From: Sulfitobacter maritimus
Lineage (GTDB): Bacteria > Pseudomonadota > Alphaproteobacteria > Rhodobacterales > Rhodobacteraceae
Length of the DNA: 64,000 bases
Direction of reading: 5' to 3'
NCBI RefSeq assembly: GCF_013346665.1
Contig: NZ_JABVBB010000038.1
Location: 186,001 to 250,000, forward strand
Part shown: positions 43,338 through 51,566 of the stretch, piece after piece
Layout: every line of letters starts with the position of its first letter
How positions within the stretch are numbered: position 1 is the first letter of the stretch
Program-made: the position numbers and the translations under genes
The notes under the pieces: model-generated
What the model saw: only the letters and a program-made list of their open reading frames with translations
What the model was told of the DNA's origin: nothing
Database searches by the model: none

Positions 43338-43754
43338 CTATTGCCGGACCAAAATCGTGCCGTCCTTTTGCACTTGGCCAAAAAGAGTTGCGCGAGAAGA
43401 CAGGTTCATAATGCGCAGCAGATCGCCAATCGCGCCGCGCTCCAGCGCCCGTCCTTCGGTGACGATTTCCAGACCGTTGCCACGAAAATGTACCTGCACG
43501 ATCTGATTGCGCGTGATGAGCGCGGGCGGGCCAATGTCATCCAGCAAAACCGGGCGGCCGGGATAAAGCACTACGCGTGCCTCCTGCCCTACCACGTCGG
43601 CGAGGCGCTGGTAGCCGTTTGGTACCGCTACAGCGCTTAATACGACATCTGTGTCGGTGATGATCGCATTTGCGCGAATGGTGCGTGTGGCAGTCACGGT
43701 CTCGGCTTGGGCCGGTACAGCGATGAGCAGCATTAGAAAAAGGCGTAACAACAT
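43338..43754 (-). CDS. flgA: P-ring assembly chaperone FlgA
   Basis: 138 residues with a signal peptide (LFLMLLIAVPAQA) and a SAF-like domain (TRTIRANAIITDTDVVLSAV, RNQIVQVHFRGNGLEIVTEGRAL). FlgA helps FlgI assemble in the periplasm; flgI itself is in another unit (26969). It overlaps flgG by one base. Short for FlgA but complete for alphaproteobacteria. Confidence 0.92.
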   Translation of the reverse strand: MLLRLFLMLLIAVPAQAETVTATRTIRANAIITDTDVVLSAVAVPNGYQRLADVVGQEARVVLYPGRPVLLDDIGPPALITRNQIVQVHFRGNGLEIVTEGRALERGAIGDLLRIMNLSSRATLFGQVQKDGTILVRQ

Positions 43755-44539
43755 CAGCGGACCTGCGTCGTCGCGCCCATCATCTGGTCTGCTGCCGAGA
43801 TGACCTTGGCGTTCATTTCATACCCCCGCTGGGCCGCGATCAATTCTGTGATTTCACGCACCGCGTCGACGGAACTGTCTTCCAAATATCCCTGACGGAG
43901 CGTGCCCAAACCATCGACGCCCGGTGTCGCGATCAGCGCCGGGCCCGAAGCTTCGGTTTCGGCAAACAGATTCCCGCCCAAAGCCTCTAACCCTTTGACG
44001 TTAGAGAATCCGGTCAGATTGAACTGGCCCAATTGCTGGCCCTCAGTGGCGTCGTCGAAATAAGCGTAGACTTCACCTTCGGCATTGATCGAAATGCTGC
44101 GCGCATCGGCGGGGATGACGATTTCAGGCGCTACGAGAAAGCCATCAGACGTTACGATTAGCCCTTCGCCCGTCCGCTTTAACCCCCCGTCGCGCGTATA
44201 GGCCGCCTGCCCCGAAGGCAGCGTGACTTCTAAAAATCCCTGGCCTTCAATGGCCACATCCAGATCCCCACCGGTGGCGGCGAGCGAACCCTGTGCCACC
44301 TGCATGGACACCGCAGCAGGCCGGACTCCGAGCCCAAGTTGCACGCCGGTCGGCAACACTGTGCCGTCGGAGGCGTTGATCGCGCCAGCGCGCGCCATCT
44401 GTTGGTAATGCAGATCAGCGAACTCAGCCCGGCGGGCGTTATAGCCCGTAGTGCTCATATTCGCGAGGTTGTTCGAGATCGTTTCCACCCGCATTTGCTG
44501 GGCGGACATGCCGGTTGCGGCAATCTGTAGGGCGCGCAT
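43754..44539 (-). CDS. flgG: Distal rod protein FlgG
   Basis: 261 residues with the axial N-terminal motif MRALQIAATGMSAQQMRVETISNNLANMSTTGYNARR and C-terminal helix (RGYEMNAKVISAADQMMGATTQVR). It follows flgF by 26 bases and overlaps flgA by one base. Length and order identify it as FlgG rather than FlgF. Confidence 0.95.
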   Translation of the reverse strand: MRALQIAATGMSAQQMRVETISNNLANMSTTGYNARRAEFADLHYQQMARAGAINASDGTVLPTGVQLGLGVRPAAVSMQVAQGSLAATGGDLDVAIEGQGFLEVTLPSGQAAYTRDGGLKRTGEGLIVTSDGFLVAPEIVIPADARSISINAEGEVYAYFDDATEGQQLGQFNLTGFSNVKGLEALGGNLFAETEASGPALIATPGVDGLGTLRQGYLEDSSVDAVREITELIAAQRGYEMNAKVISAADQMMGATTQVR

Positions 44540-44565
44540 TCTGGCACCTCCTTCTATTGATATCG

Positions 44566-45276
44566 TCAGCCCATCAGGGCTTTTAGAGCACCGCGTACCC
44601 GTTCATCTTCGCTTGTCAGAAAGCTTTGCCCCAGTTCGTAAGCGCGCTGCACTTCAACCATGCGGGACAGTTGATTGATCGCGTTTACGTTGGAATTTTC
44701 AACAAAACCTTGCATCAGCCGCGCCCTATCGCTCGGCTCATGTCCGGCATCTGCGCGGAACATCACCCCATCTTCGCGAACCATGTTCAAAGGCTCTAAC
44801 GGGCGGACGATCCCAATTTGCCCCAGTGGCGCACCGTCCGCGCTGACTGTACCATCGGCACCCACGGTAATAGCTGCGCCCGGTGGGACAAAAACCGGCG
44901 CACCACCTGTGTCGAGGACACGAAACCCGTCATATGTCACCAAATCACCCTCGGCACTGGGCGAAAATGCCCCCGACCGCGTCAGCCTTTCGCCGGCTGG
45001 TGTTTCGACAAGAAAGTAACCGTCGCCCTCTATCGCAAAGTCGAAAGTGCCGCCCGTTTGGGTCAACGCCCCCTGATCGAAAGAGGTACTGCGCAGGTTC
45101 CCCTGCCCCATCGAAAGCGATGCGCCCCCATCCACTGGTTTTACATATTCCGAGAAAATCAGCTCCTCGGCTCGGTAGCCCGTCGTCGCCGCATTTGCGA
45201 TATTATTTGCAACGATCTGCATTTCCCGAGCCAACCCCGATTGCCGGGTAAGTGTGGTATATCCTGCGTTATCCAT
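44566..45276 (-). CDS. flgF: Proximal rod protein FlgF
   Basis: 236 residues: MDNAGYTTLTRQSGLAREMQIVANNIANAATTGYRAEELIFSEY at the start, VEVQRAYELGQSFLTSEDERVRGALKALMG at the end. This is the FlgF arrangement, related to but shorter than FlgG. One base separates it from fliQ. Confidence 0.93.
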   Translation of the reverse strand: MDNAGYTTLTRQSGLAREMQIVANNIANAATTGYRAEELIFSEYVKPVDGGASLSMGQGNLRSTSFDQGALTQTGGTFDFAIEGDGYFLVETPAGERLTRSGAFSPSAEGDLVTYDGFRVLDTGGAPVFVPPGAAITVGADGTVSADGAPLGQIGIVRPLEPLNMVREDGVMFRADAGHEPSDRARLMQGFVENSNVNAINQLSRMVEVQRAYELGQSFLTSEDERVRGALKALMG

Positions 45277-45277
45277 G

Positions 45278-45547
45278 TCAGCCTCCGATGATCAGCGGAA
45301 TGATGCGGTCATGGAAGAAGGCCACCAAAGTCTGCGTCATGAAGCTCATGGAAAGCCAGAACACCGCGCCAATTGCCGCGAGTTTGGGTACAAAGGTCAG
45401 GGTCATTTCCTGTATCGAGGTCAACGCTTGCACCAAACCGATCGAGACGCCCGCCAATAGCGCGACTGTCAGGATAGGAATGGAAATCACCACCGCGACC
45501 CAAAGCCCCTGACGCATCGTGTCAAAAAAGATCACTTCGCTTTGCAT
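45278..45547 (-). CDS. fliQ: Flagellar export gate protein FliQ
   Basis: 89 residues with two hydrophobic helices (LWVAVVISIPILTVALLAGVSIGLVQALTSIQEMTLTFVPKL), the usual length of FliQ. It overlaps fliE by one base and lies one base from flgF. Confidence 0.95.
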   Translation of the reverse strand: MQSEVIFFDTMRQGLWVAVVISIPILTVALLAGVSIGLVQALTSIQEMTLTFVPKLAAIGAVFWLSMSFMTQTLVAFFHDRIIPLIIGG

Positions 45548-45834
45548 CAGACCGGCATCCTCAGGATTTCCTGATAGGCTTCGACCACCTTGTTACGTAC
45601 GGTCACGGCGGTTTCCACCACCAGTTCGGTCTGAGCTAGCGCGGTGACCAGCGCATGAGGATCGGCATCGCCGACCATCGCGTCTGTGGCAAGTTGCTCA
45701 CCCTTGGCCAGCGTGTTTGCGAAGTCAGAAAACGCCGCTTTGACGCCGTTCATATCACCTGATGCAGCGCCCGGTTCAGTTGCGGGTTTGGACGCTGCGT
45801 ATTTCTGGATCGCTGAAAGCGCTTTAATATCCAT
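45547..45834 (-). CDS. fliE: Flagellar hook-basal body junction protein FliE
   Basis: 95 residues from ATG 45834, which has AAAGGAG eight bases before it; a longer frame to 45882 has no ribosome-binding site. The C-terminus (ELVVETAVTVRNKVVEAYQEILRMPV) is the FliE signature. FliE links the MS ring to the proximal rod. It is separated from flgC by 101 bases. Confidence 0.92.
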   Translation of the reverse strand: MDIKALSAIQKYAASKPATEPGAASGDMNGVKAAFSDFANTLAKGEQLATDAMVGDADPHALVTALAQTELVVETAVTVRNKVVEAYQEILRMPV

Positions 45835-45935
45835 TCTGGATCTCCTTTTAGTGTATTTCTCGCGACGTTGCGCCGCGGCCATTCCGTCGAAGCCCCTTGC
45901 TGCGTGTTTGGTCGCAGATACCTGTTCGGAGGCGC

Positions 45936-46328
45936 TTACCGCCGCAGCAGGTCCAGCAAGCCCGTCGACATTTTCCGCGTTTGCTCGAATATTTTTAGAT
46001 TCGCCTCATAGCTGCGCTGCGCTTCGCGCGCGTCGGCGAGTTCGATCAGAAGATCGACATTTGACCCTTCGAAATAACCACTTTCATCCGCAAGGGGGTG
46101 GGAGGGATCATAGACCTGCTCCAACTCGCTGCGATCCAGATTGACGGCTCCGGTGCGGACTGATGACACACCGTCACGCGGCCCGAAGGCCGTCTCAAAC
46201 GTGATCGTTTTTCTGCGGTAACCGGGCGTGTCGGCGTTGGAAATATTCTCAGACAAGTGCCGCAGCCGGGTGGCTTGCGCTCGCAGGCCGCTAGACGAGA
46301 CGGAAAGAGATTTGGAAAACTCACTCAT
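45936..46328 (-). CDS. flgC: Proximal rod protein FlgC
   Basis: 130 residues; N-terminal axial motif SSGLRAQATRLRHLSENISNADTPGYRRK and C-terminal AREAQRSYEANLKIFEQTRKMSTGLLDLLR. It follows flgB by two bases. Confidence 0.95.
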   Translation of the reverse strand: MSEFSKSLSVSSSGLRAQATRLRHLSENISNADTPGYRRKTITFETAFGPRDGVSSVRTGAVNLDRSELEQVYDPSHPLADESGYFEGSNVDLLIELADAREAQRSYEANLKIFEQTRKMSTGLLDLLRR

Positions 46329-46330
46329 GC

Positions 46331-46717
46331 TTAGCCCCTGATCGTACTGCGCAGAATGTTCAGCCCGGACTTATAGATCGCCAATGCCCGGTCGTGCTGG
46401 CGCTTTGCATCCACGGATTTCAACATCTCAGTTTCAAGCGAAACACTATTGCCGTTGGGGGACGCCTCCTCTCGCGTGGTGAAAGACGCGGCGGTTGCCA
46501 CACCGCTGCGGCTGCCATGCAGATGGCCGGACCGCGTGGCGCGCGGCAAACCAGCAGCATCAGCCGGGCGGAAAACGCTTTTGAAATCAGGAAGATCGCG
46601 CGCCTGATAACCGGGCGTATCGGCATTGGCGACGTTCTGCGCCACAATCGCTTGGCGCTGTCCGGCATGGGTCGCCATGGCTGTCGCCGTTCTGAAGAGT
46701 TCCAGCTTTTCAAACAT
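46331..46717 (-). CDS. flgB: Proximal rod protein FlgB
   Basis: 128 residues from ATG 46717 (MFEKLELFRTATAM), with GAGGGAGAAGC upstream; nine extra in-frame residues are ignored. Axial motif GQRQAIVAQNVANADTPGYQARDLPDFKSVF and C-terminal AIYKSGLNILRSTIRG. First gene of the minus-strand flgB-flgC-fliE-fliQ-flgF-flgG-flgA-flgH-fliL2 unit and divergent from fliI. Confidence 0.94.
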   Translation of the reverse strand: MFEKLELFRTATAMATHAGQRQAIVAQNVANADTPGYQARDLPDFKSVFRPADAAGLPRATRSGHLHGSRSGVATAASFTTREEASPNGNSVSLETEMLKSVDAKRQHDRALAIYKSGLNILRSTIRG

Positions 46718-46797
46718 CGGGGCTTCTCCCTCGTGCAATTTCAATCAAGGCTTAACCCTGATTCCTTTAGAAAGCGTTTGCAGCCGAAAGGAATGAC

Positions 46798-48162
46798 ATG
46801 ACCTTTGAAACAAATTTGGATGGTCTGTTGGCCCAGATCGATAGCCTTGCCTTGGTGCGGTCTGTCGGTCGCGTGACACGGGTTGAGGCGGGGGTGATCC
46901 ATATCTCGGGCCTGGCGGAGTCGGCTCGAATTGGAGACGCGGTCACTGTTTTCAGGCAGGATGCGACAGCGCTCAGCGGCGAGGTGGTGCAACTGCGCGA
47001 CGATATCCTCGTCGCACTACCGGACGCGGCCCCGGATGGTGTGTCGTTGAACAGCCGTGCAACGCTTTCGCCGCCGTTCACGATTGCGCCAAGTGAGGAT
47101 TGGATTGGCCGGGTCGTTGATCCAACTGGCCTGCCGTTAGATGGCCGCCCCCTGCTCCGCGGCCCTGTTGCACGCCCTTTGCAAGCCGCCCCGCCCCCCG
47201 CCGCGACACGCCGCGCCTTAGGCGCGCGCCTAGATACCGGCATGGCGGTAATGAACACGATGCTGCCAGTGGTGAAAGGTCAACGTGTCGGTTTGTTCGC
47301 CGGTTCTGGTGTCGGCAAAAGCAGCCTTATGGGACATTTGGCACAGCATATGCAGGCCGATGTCGTTGTCATTGCCCTCATTGGGGAGCGTGGGCGTGAG
47401 CTGCGGCATTTTATGGAAGATGTGCTTGGCCCTGAAGGGCTCGCCCGCAGCGTATTGGTCACGGCGACGTCGGACCAATCGCCGCTGCAACGCCGCCGCT
47501 GCGCTTGGACAGGCATGGCCATCGCTGAGCATTTTCGCACTGAGGGGAAATCCGTCCTTTTCATGGCCGATTCAATCACTCGCTTTGCAGAGGCCCACCG
47601 CGAGGTCGCCGTCGCGGCAGGCGAAGCGCCAGTCCTCCGTGGCTATCCTCCATCGACCGCGCATCTGATTATGTCCCTTTGTGAACGCGCGGGACCGGGG
47701 GCCGAGAACGAAGGCGACATCACAGGCATCTTCAGCGTATTGGTGGCAGGCTCTGACATGGACGAGCCAATCGCGGATATCCTGCGCGGCGTGTTAGACG
47801 GCCATATCGTATTGGACCGTAACATCGCAGAACGCGGGCGCTATCCAGCGATTGATGTGCTGCGGTCGGTGTCGCGGTCACTTCCCGCCGCCGCAACGGA
47901 AGCGGAAAATGATATGCTTAAACGTGCCCGGCGCCTGATGGGCGTTTATGACCGCAATGCTATGATGATCCGCGCCGGCCTCTATGCACAGGGCAGCGAT
48001 CCTGAGGTTGATCAGGCGATAGCGATTTGGGATGAGTTGGACATGTTTCTGGCACGCGTCGAACGACAGGGGATAGATCAGAGCTTCAAACAGCTCGACC
48101 TACTGCTACGCCGCGCCAAACAGTCCCAGCCGGCACGCGGCCGTGGCCACGCAACTGGCTGA
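46798..48162 (+). CDS. fliI: Flagellar export ATPase FliI
   Basis: 454 residues. F1/V1-type ATPase fold with Walker A AGSGVGKS at residues 168-175, a Walker B region (SVLFMADSITRFAEAHREVAVAAGE) and a C-terminal helical domain. AAAGGAATGAC before the ATG supplies the ribosome-binding site. It powers unfolding and loading of export substrates with FliH. Single plus-strand gene between flgB (divergent) and the DUF1217 gene (convergent). Confidence 0.97.
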   Translation: MTFETNLDGLLAQIDSLALVRSVGRVTRVEAGVIHISGLAESARIGDAVTVFRQDATALSGEVVQLRDDILVALPDAAPDGVSLNSRATLSPPFTIAPSEDWIGRVVDPTGLPLDGRPLLRGPVARPLQAAPPPAATRRALGARLDTGMAVMNTMLPVVKGQRVGLFAGSGVGKSSLMGHLAQHMQADVVVIALIGERGRELRHFMEDVLGPEGLARSVLVTATSDQSPLQRRRCAWTGMAIAEHFRTEGKSVLFMADSITRFAEAHREVAVAAGEAPVLRGYPPSTAHLIMSLCERAGPGAENEGDITGIFSVLVAGSDMDEPIADILRGVLDGHIVLDRNIAERGRYPAIDVLRSVSRSLPAAATEAENDMLKRARRLMGVYDRNAMMIRAGLYAQGSDPEVDQAIAIWDELDMFLARVERQGIDQSFKQLDLLLRRAKQSQPARGRGHATG

Positions 48163-48169
48163 ACGGGGG

Positions 48170-48958
48170 TTAACTCTGAAGCAGAGTTAATGCGATGGAT
48201 TGCCCCGACATACCCGAAGCAAAGGCGGAAATCTGATTGCGTACCACATATTTGGTAATCAGGTCTTCCACCAAGTTTGGGTCAGAAAAGTCGGCTATCT
48301 GATCTGTTCCGAACACCGACTGCGCGCGCTCCTGAAAAACGCCCAACTGCTGATCTACATCGATTTGGCCAATAGACGACGGTAGATTGAGCGCCTTTTC
48401 GAACAATGCGCGCATTGGCGGATCACCCATCAGGGTGAACCACTTGGCATCATTGGACATATCCGCACTAGCGAGTTCAGAAACTTCGCGCTGCGCATAT
48501 AGAGCAATGCGCATGGAGTCATCCTGCTCTCCAGCGGCCACTTCGAAGCTGTTTGCTTCAAACCGCGCGACGATTGCATCGACAAAACCGGCTTCGCCAA
48601 TCTTTAAAAACTCGCCGGGACCGAAACCAAAAGCTTCGGACATTTCTTTGTACCGCGGATCGGTAAAGCGATTGGCAAGCGCATCATCGCTGGTTGTCCC
48701 CTCCTCAAGCATCTTGCGGATGAAAAAACGATTGTCGATATCGTCTTGCAGACCGAAAGCGCCGAGAGTGACCGCCATCAGCCGTCGGTCCGAGACCAGG
48801 TCTTCCGCCGTTGAGATCGACCCGATGTTCTCGCGGAAATAGTCAGTATCCCGTTTGAGTTCGGTCGATTTATTGAATGTCTCGAACTGCGTGTCATAGG
48901 TCCGCTGAAGAAACCTCCAGCCAGCCAGTCCGCTCATGGGGATGACGGGCTGGTACAT
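48170..48958 (-). CDS. DUF1217 flagellar protein
   Basis: 262 residues matching DUF1217, found almost only in alphaproteobacterial flagellar clusters. Typical segments: LKRDTDYFRENIGSISTAEDLVSDRRLMAVTLGAFGL, RMLEEGTTSDDALANRFTDPRYKEMSEAFGFG (residues about 35-110). No signal peptide or membrane helix. It is coupled to flbT (one-base overlap TGATG), last in flagellin-flaF-flbT-DUF1217. Function unknown; perhaps assembly or regulation. Confidence 0.85.
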   Translation of the reverse strand: MYQPVIPMSGLAGWRFLQRTYDTQFETFNKSTELKRDTDYFRENIGSISTAEDLVSDRRLMAVTLGAFGLQDDIDNRFFIRKMLEEGTTSDDALANRFTDPRYKEMSEAFGFGPGEFLKIGEAGFVDAIVARFEANSFEVAAGEQDDSMRIALYAQREVSELASADMSNDAKWFTLMGDPPMRALFEKALNLPSSIGQIDVDQQLGVFQERAQSVFGTDQIADFSDPNLVEDLITKYVVRNQISAFASGMSGQSIALTLLQS

Positions 48959-49362
48959 CAGTTTGCCCGCAACGCCAGCAGCCGATCTTCGCGCGGCAGC
49001 AGGCTGCGCAATGCTTTAAGACTGTGGTAATGCTGCGCCTCAATCACGCCTCGGCTGGCTTCGGCCAACGCATTGCGGCTGTCGTTGTCGGTAAACACTT
49101 GGCTCAATTCTTCGATCTGTCGCAGCAAACCGTGATGTGCACTGGCCGCATCTTTATCGCCCGAAAGGACCAGCTGCACTGCAAAGAGCACGCGCCGCAC
49201 CGGGGTTTTGGCATCTTCTGGATGGATCGCGTCACGCAGGCGCAAAATATTTGCATCCGGTGACATAATCGCCAATCGGCTACGTCGATCGCCATTTTCG
49301 ATCACGGCGCCGTTGACCAACACCCGTTCTTTTGGGCTCAGTTTGAGAACCAATCCGCTCAT
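48958..49362 (-). CDS. flbT: Flagellin mRNA regulator FlbT
   Basis: 134 residues matching FlbT, an RNA-binding regulator of flagellin mRNA stability and translation in alphaproteobacteria. The signature GLVLKLSPKERVLVNGAVIENGDRRSRLAIMSPDANILRLRDAIHPEDA is present. ATGA overlap with flaF; adjacent flagellin gene is the obvious target. Confidence 0.93.
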   Translation of the reverse strand: MSGLVLKLSPKERVLVNGAVIENGDRRSRLAIMSPDANILRLRDAIHPEDAKTPVRRVLFAVQLVLSGDKDAASAHHGLLRQIEELSQVFTDNDSRNALAEASRGVIEAQHYHSLKALRSLLPREDRLLALRAN

Positions 49363-49730
49363 GACAACGCCCTTTCCTGCTTTAGGCCGCGCAGAATGGC
49401 GGTATTCACCTCTAACAGAGGGACAGCGGAAACCTTTTTCCGAATTACTTCTCCCGTATGATGGCTGGTGAATTCAGCGAGGTAAAAAATGCGCGCACGT
49501 AGATCGTCGGGCAGCAGGTTCTCATCATCCGCCACGTCGATTGCCAGCGTTCGCCAGAGTTTGCGGTTCTCGTGCAATGCTTCAAGCAGCGGTGGCAACC
49601 TGCCCTGTTCGATTGCGGCCTTCAGCCGATAGGTGATGCGCGCGATGACATCATATTCGATACTGCGGGCCGATCGCGTCGGCGCGGCAGTGGGCGCATA
49701 GGCGCGCTGAGCCAGAGTGGTTGCGTTCAC
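49359..49730 (-). CDS. flaF: Flagellin regulator FlaF
   Basis: 123 residues starting with GTG at 49730, matching FlaF (ARSIEYDVIARITYRLKAA, DLRARIFYLAEFTSHHTGEVIRK). FlaF is required for flagellin synthesis or secretion and works with FlbT. It follows the flagellin gene by 82 bases containing a stem-loop, and overlaps flbT. Confidence 0.92.
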   Translation of the reverse strand: MNATTLAQRAYAPTAAPTRSARSIEYDVIARITYRLKAAIEQGRLPPLLEALHENRKLWRTLAIDVADDENLLPDDLRARIFYLAEFTSHHTGEVIRKKVSAVPLLEVNTAILRGLKQERALS

Positions 49731-49779
49731 GGGGATACCTTGCCTGTTGTTGTCATTCGATGCGTGCCGTTTCGTTCAA

Positions 49780-49801
49780 GGGGCGCGCCAAAACGCGCCC
49801 C
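49780..49801 (-). terminator. GC-rich stem-loop between flagellin and flaF
   Basis: GGGGCGCG (49780-49787) and CGCGCCCC (49794-49801) form an 8-bp stem with loop CCAAAA. In the direction of transcription (minus) it is followed by TTGAACGAAACGG without a U-run, so it is more likely an mRNA stabiliser or partial terminator that would keep flagellin mRNA high relative to flaF-flbT. Confidence 0.5.
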
Positions 49802-49812
49802 CGAAGGTTGGC

Positions 49813-50655
49813 TTAGCGGAACAGAGACAAGATGGTCTGCGGCGCCTGGTTGGCGATGGAAAGTGCCTGCACACCCAACTGCTGCTGGGTCTGAAGCGCT
49901 TGAAGCTTGGCCGATGCTGCTTCCATATCTGCATCGACGAGCGAACCGATCCCGGATTTAACAGCATCGCTCAATTTGCTGACAAATTCGCCCTGGTCAG
50001 AGATGCGCTGCGCCGAAGCACCCAGTTCAGCCGCACCGTCAATCGCGACGGTCATAAAGGCTTCGATCTCACCAAATGCGGTCGCCGCGGTGGTGGCGTC
50101 CGTGATCGCGGTGATCGTCGTGGCATCAAGATTGGCTTCGAAATCAACAGTGGCCACGTCAATCGTGCTTACGGTTGGCGAAGCGGCACCAATACGGTCA
50201 AGCGAGGACACGACTGTCAAAGAAGTGCCGCCATTGCCGTCCGCATCCGTTGCCAGCAGGTTCACCCCGTTGAACTGCGAACCACCTGTGATCGCAGTGA
50301 TCTGAGCGACTTTTTCATCCATATCCGCTTGGATTTTCGTGAAATCCGCTGTCTCACTCTGCCCAGAGATCGCGAGCTGCTTCATCTCCTTCAAAGTTTC
50401 AACAATCTCTTCAGCACCGGCTGAGGCCACTGCGACCGTAGATTCCCCCAGCGACAGGGAGTCGGACACCGCTTCGTAACCTGCGACGTCAGATTCCATG
50501 ACCTTGGAAATCGCCCAGATCGCGGAGTTGTCTTTGGCCGAGGAAATATCTTTGCCTGTTGCGATGGCGTTCTGGGTCTGACCAAGATCGGAGTTGATCG
50601 ACTTCAGCGTTTGCAGGGCAACCATGGCAGAGTTGTTGGTGTTGATGCTCGACAT
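49813..50655 (-). CDS. fliC: Flagellin
   Basis: 280 residues from ATG 50655 (MSSINTNNSAMVALQTLKSINSDL); an in-frame Met lies two codons earlier. The N-terminal D0/D1 (residues 1-140) and C-terminal D0 (ASAKLQALQTQQQLGVQALSIANQAPQTILSLF) are complete, while the variable middle is short, as is usual for alphaproteobacterial flagellins. About 200 bases of 5' region with a CtrA-like box and small GC hairpins (for example around 50705-50715) precede it and could carry FlbT-responsive elements. First gene of fliC-flaF-flbT-DUF1217. Confidence 0.94.
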   Translation of the reverse strand: MSSINTNNSAMVALQTLKSINSDLGQTQNAIATGKDISSAKDNSAIWAISKVMESDVAGYEAVSDSLSLGESTVAVASAGAEEIVETLKEMKQLAISGQSETADFTKIQADMDEKVAQITAITGGSQFNGVNLLATDADGNGGTSLTVVSSLDRIGAASPTVSTIDVATVDFEANLDATTITAITDATTAATAFGEIEAFMTVAIDGAAELGASAQRISDQGEFVSKLSDAVKSGIGSLVDADMEAASAKLQALQTQQQLGVQALSIANQAPQTILSLFR

Positions 50656-50809
50656 AAGCATGTTCCTTTAGTCTTTTTGACGCTTTGCGCCCGTTGCTGT
50701 CTCACCCCCCTGGGGCGGACTGGAAAGTCTTTCTGACCTATGCAACGCTCCTGAACCGAGCGATGCGCCACCCGACCTCGGATGCATCGCCACCATGACC
50801 CTTTGCAGC

Positions 50810-50824
50810 TTAACACTGTCCTAA
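50810..50824 (-). promoter_or_regulatory. CtrA-like box upstream of the flagellin gene
   Basis: On the plus strand TTAA (50810-50813), CACTGTC, CTAA (50821-50824); on the flagellin strand it reads TTAG-N7-TTAA, identical in layout to the flgE box. It lies about 155 bases from the flagellin ATG. Confidence 0.45.
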
Positions 50825-50862
50825 ACGCGAAGCGGCCATTGCATGGCTTTTTATTCAAACGC

Positions 50863-51222
50863 TTAGGCGCGTTTTTCAACAGCACGGGCCGCGTCCATCT
50901 CCACATTGCGTTTTTTACCAGTGGAATCATACGTCTCTAAAGATCCCTTGATGCGGCGCAGGGCCGCCATACGGCGCGCAACGCTGCGTATGCCTTCTAG
51001 AGCCCCATCGAGAAGAAGCTGATTGCGTTTCACCTTTGCATCAAGCCGCTGCAACGCTTCCAGATCTCGGTGCTCGGCGCTGTTGAGCGTCAAGATAAGG
51101 TTCTCTTTATCTTCCAGCATGCTGGCGAGTTTTTCGAGTTCGCCGTTCAGCAGGGCCGTGCGCTCTGCATCAAGCAGACTATCGAGCGCGGCTAATTTCT
51201 GTGTGGTCTCCTCAGAATTCAT
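50863..51222 (-). CDS. FlgN-like chaperone for hook-associated proteins
   Basis: 119 residues, highly helical, with a hydrophilic heptad pattern (LDSLLDAERTALLNGELEKLASMLEDKENLIL) and a C-terminal basic helix. The resemblance is to FlgN-type chaperones that escort FlgK and FlgL. It is downstream of flgJ (overlap 11 bases) on the minus strand. The identification is by size, composition and position. Confidence 0.6.
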   Translation of the reverse strand: MNSEETTQKLAALDSLLDAERTALLNGELEKLASMLEDKENLILTLNSAEHRDLEALQRLDAKVKRNQLLLDGALEGIRSVARRMAALRRIKGSLETYDSTGKKRNVEMDAARAVEKRA

Positions 51223-51490
51223 CCTGCCGCTCCTTCAACGCTTCATAGAGCGATTCGCTCAGGCCAATGCCGCCCGCTTTCACCATCGCCATGGCCTGCT
51301 CTTGGACGAGAAACGAACTAAACTGGTCCTCCCCGGCGCCGCCGCCGAATTCCGCGCTGGTGGCGCCAAGTCCTGCTGATTTCAGCATTTCCGCAAGAAA
51401 GCTCGCCTCTAATTTCTGCGCCGCAACCATGAGCGCCTTGTTATCGTCCTTCAGCGACGGTGCTGGATGGACCGAAGAAATTAGCATCAT
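51212..51490 (-). CDS. flgJ: Rod-binding protein FlgJ (N-terminal domain only)
   Basis: 92 residues corresponding to the FlgJ rod-binding domain (AAQKLEASFLAEMLKSAGLGA, GAGEDQFSSFLVQEQAMAMVKAGGIGLSESLYEAL). The muramidase domain of enterobacterial FlgJ is absent, as in most alphaproteobacteria, so another wall hydrolase must make room for the rod. AAGGAG lies five bases before the ATG at 51490. Divergent from fliK. Confidence 0.85.
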   Translation of the reverse strand: MMLISSVHPAPSLKDDNKALMVAAQKLEASFLAEMLKSAGLGATSAEFGGGAGEDQFSSFLVQEQAMAMVKAGGIGLSESLYEALKERQDEF

Positions 51491-51566
51491 CCTGTCTCCT
51501 TAAATTGCGTTCTATTTTTCTGATCTTGCCTCGGTTTCGGTAAACAACCGGTAAGGAAGTTCGCTC

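Noticed and set aside
46752-46757. TTAACC half-site in the flgB/fliI divergent region
   Set aside because: The second half-site seven bases on is absent (TCCT), so only a single half matches.
51539-51556. GTAA-N7-GTAA repeat before fliK, similar to the CtrA-like boxes
   Set aside because: Two mismatches to TTAA-N7-TTAA and it overlaps the fliK ribosome-binding site, an unlikely place for an activator.
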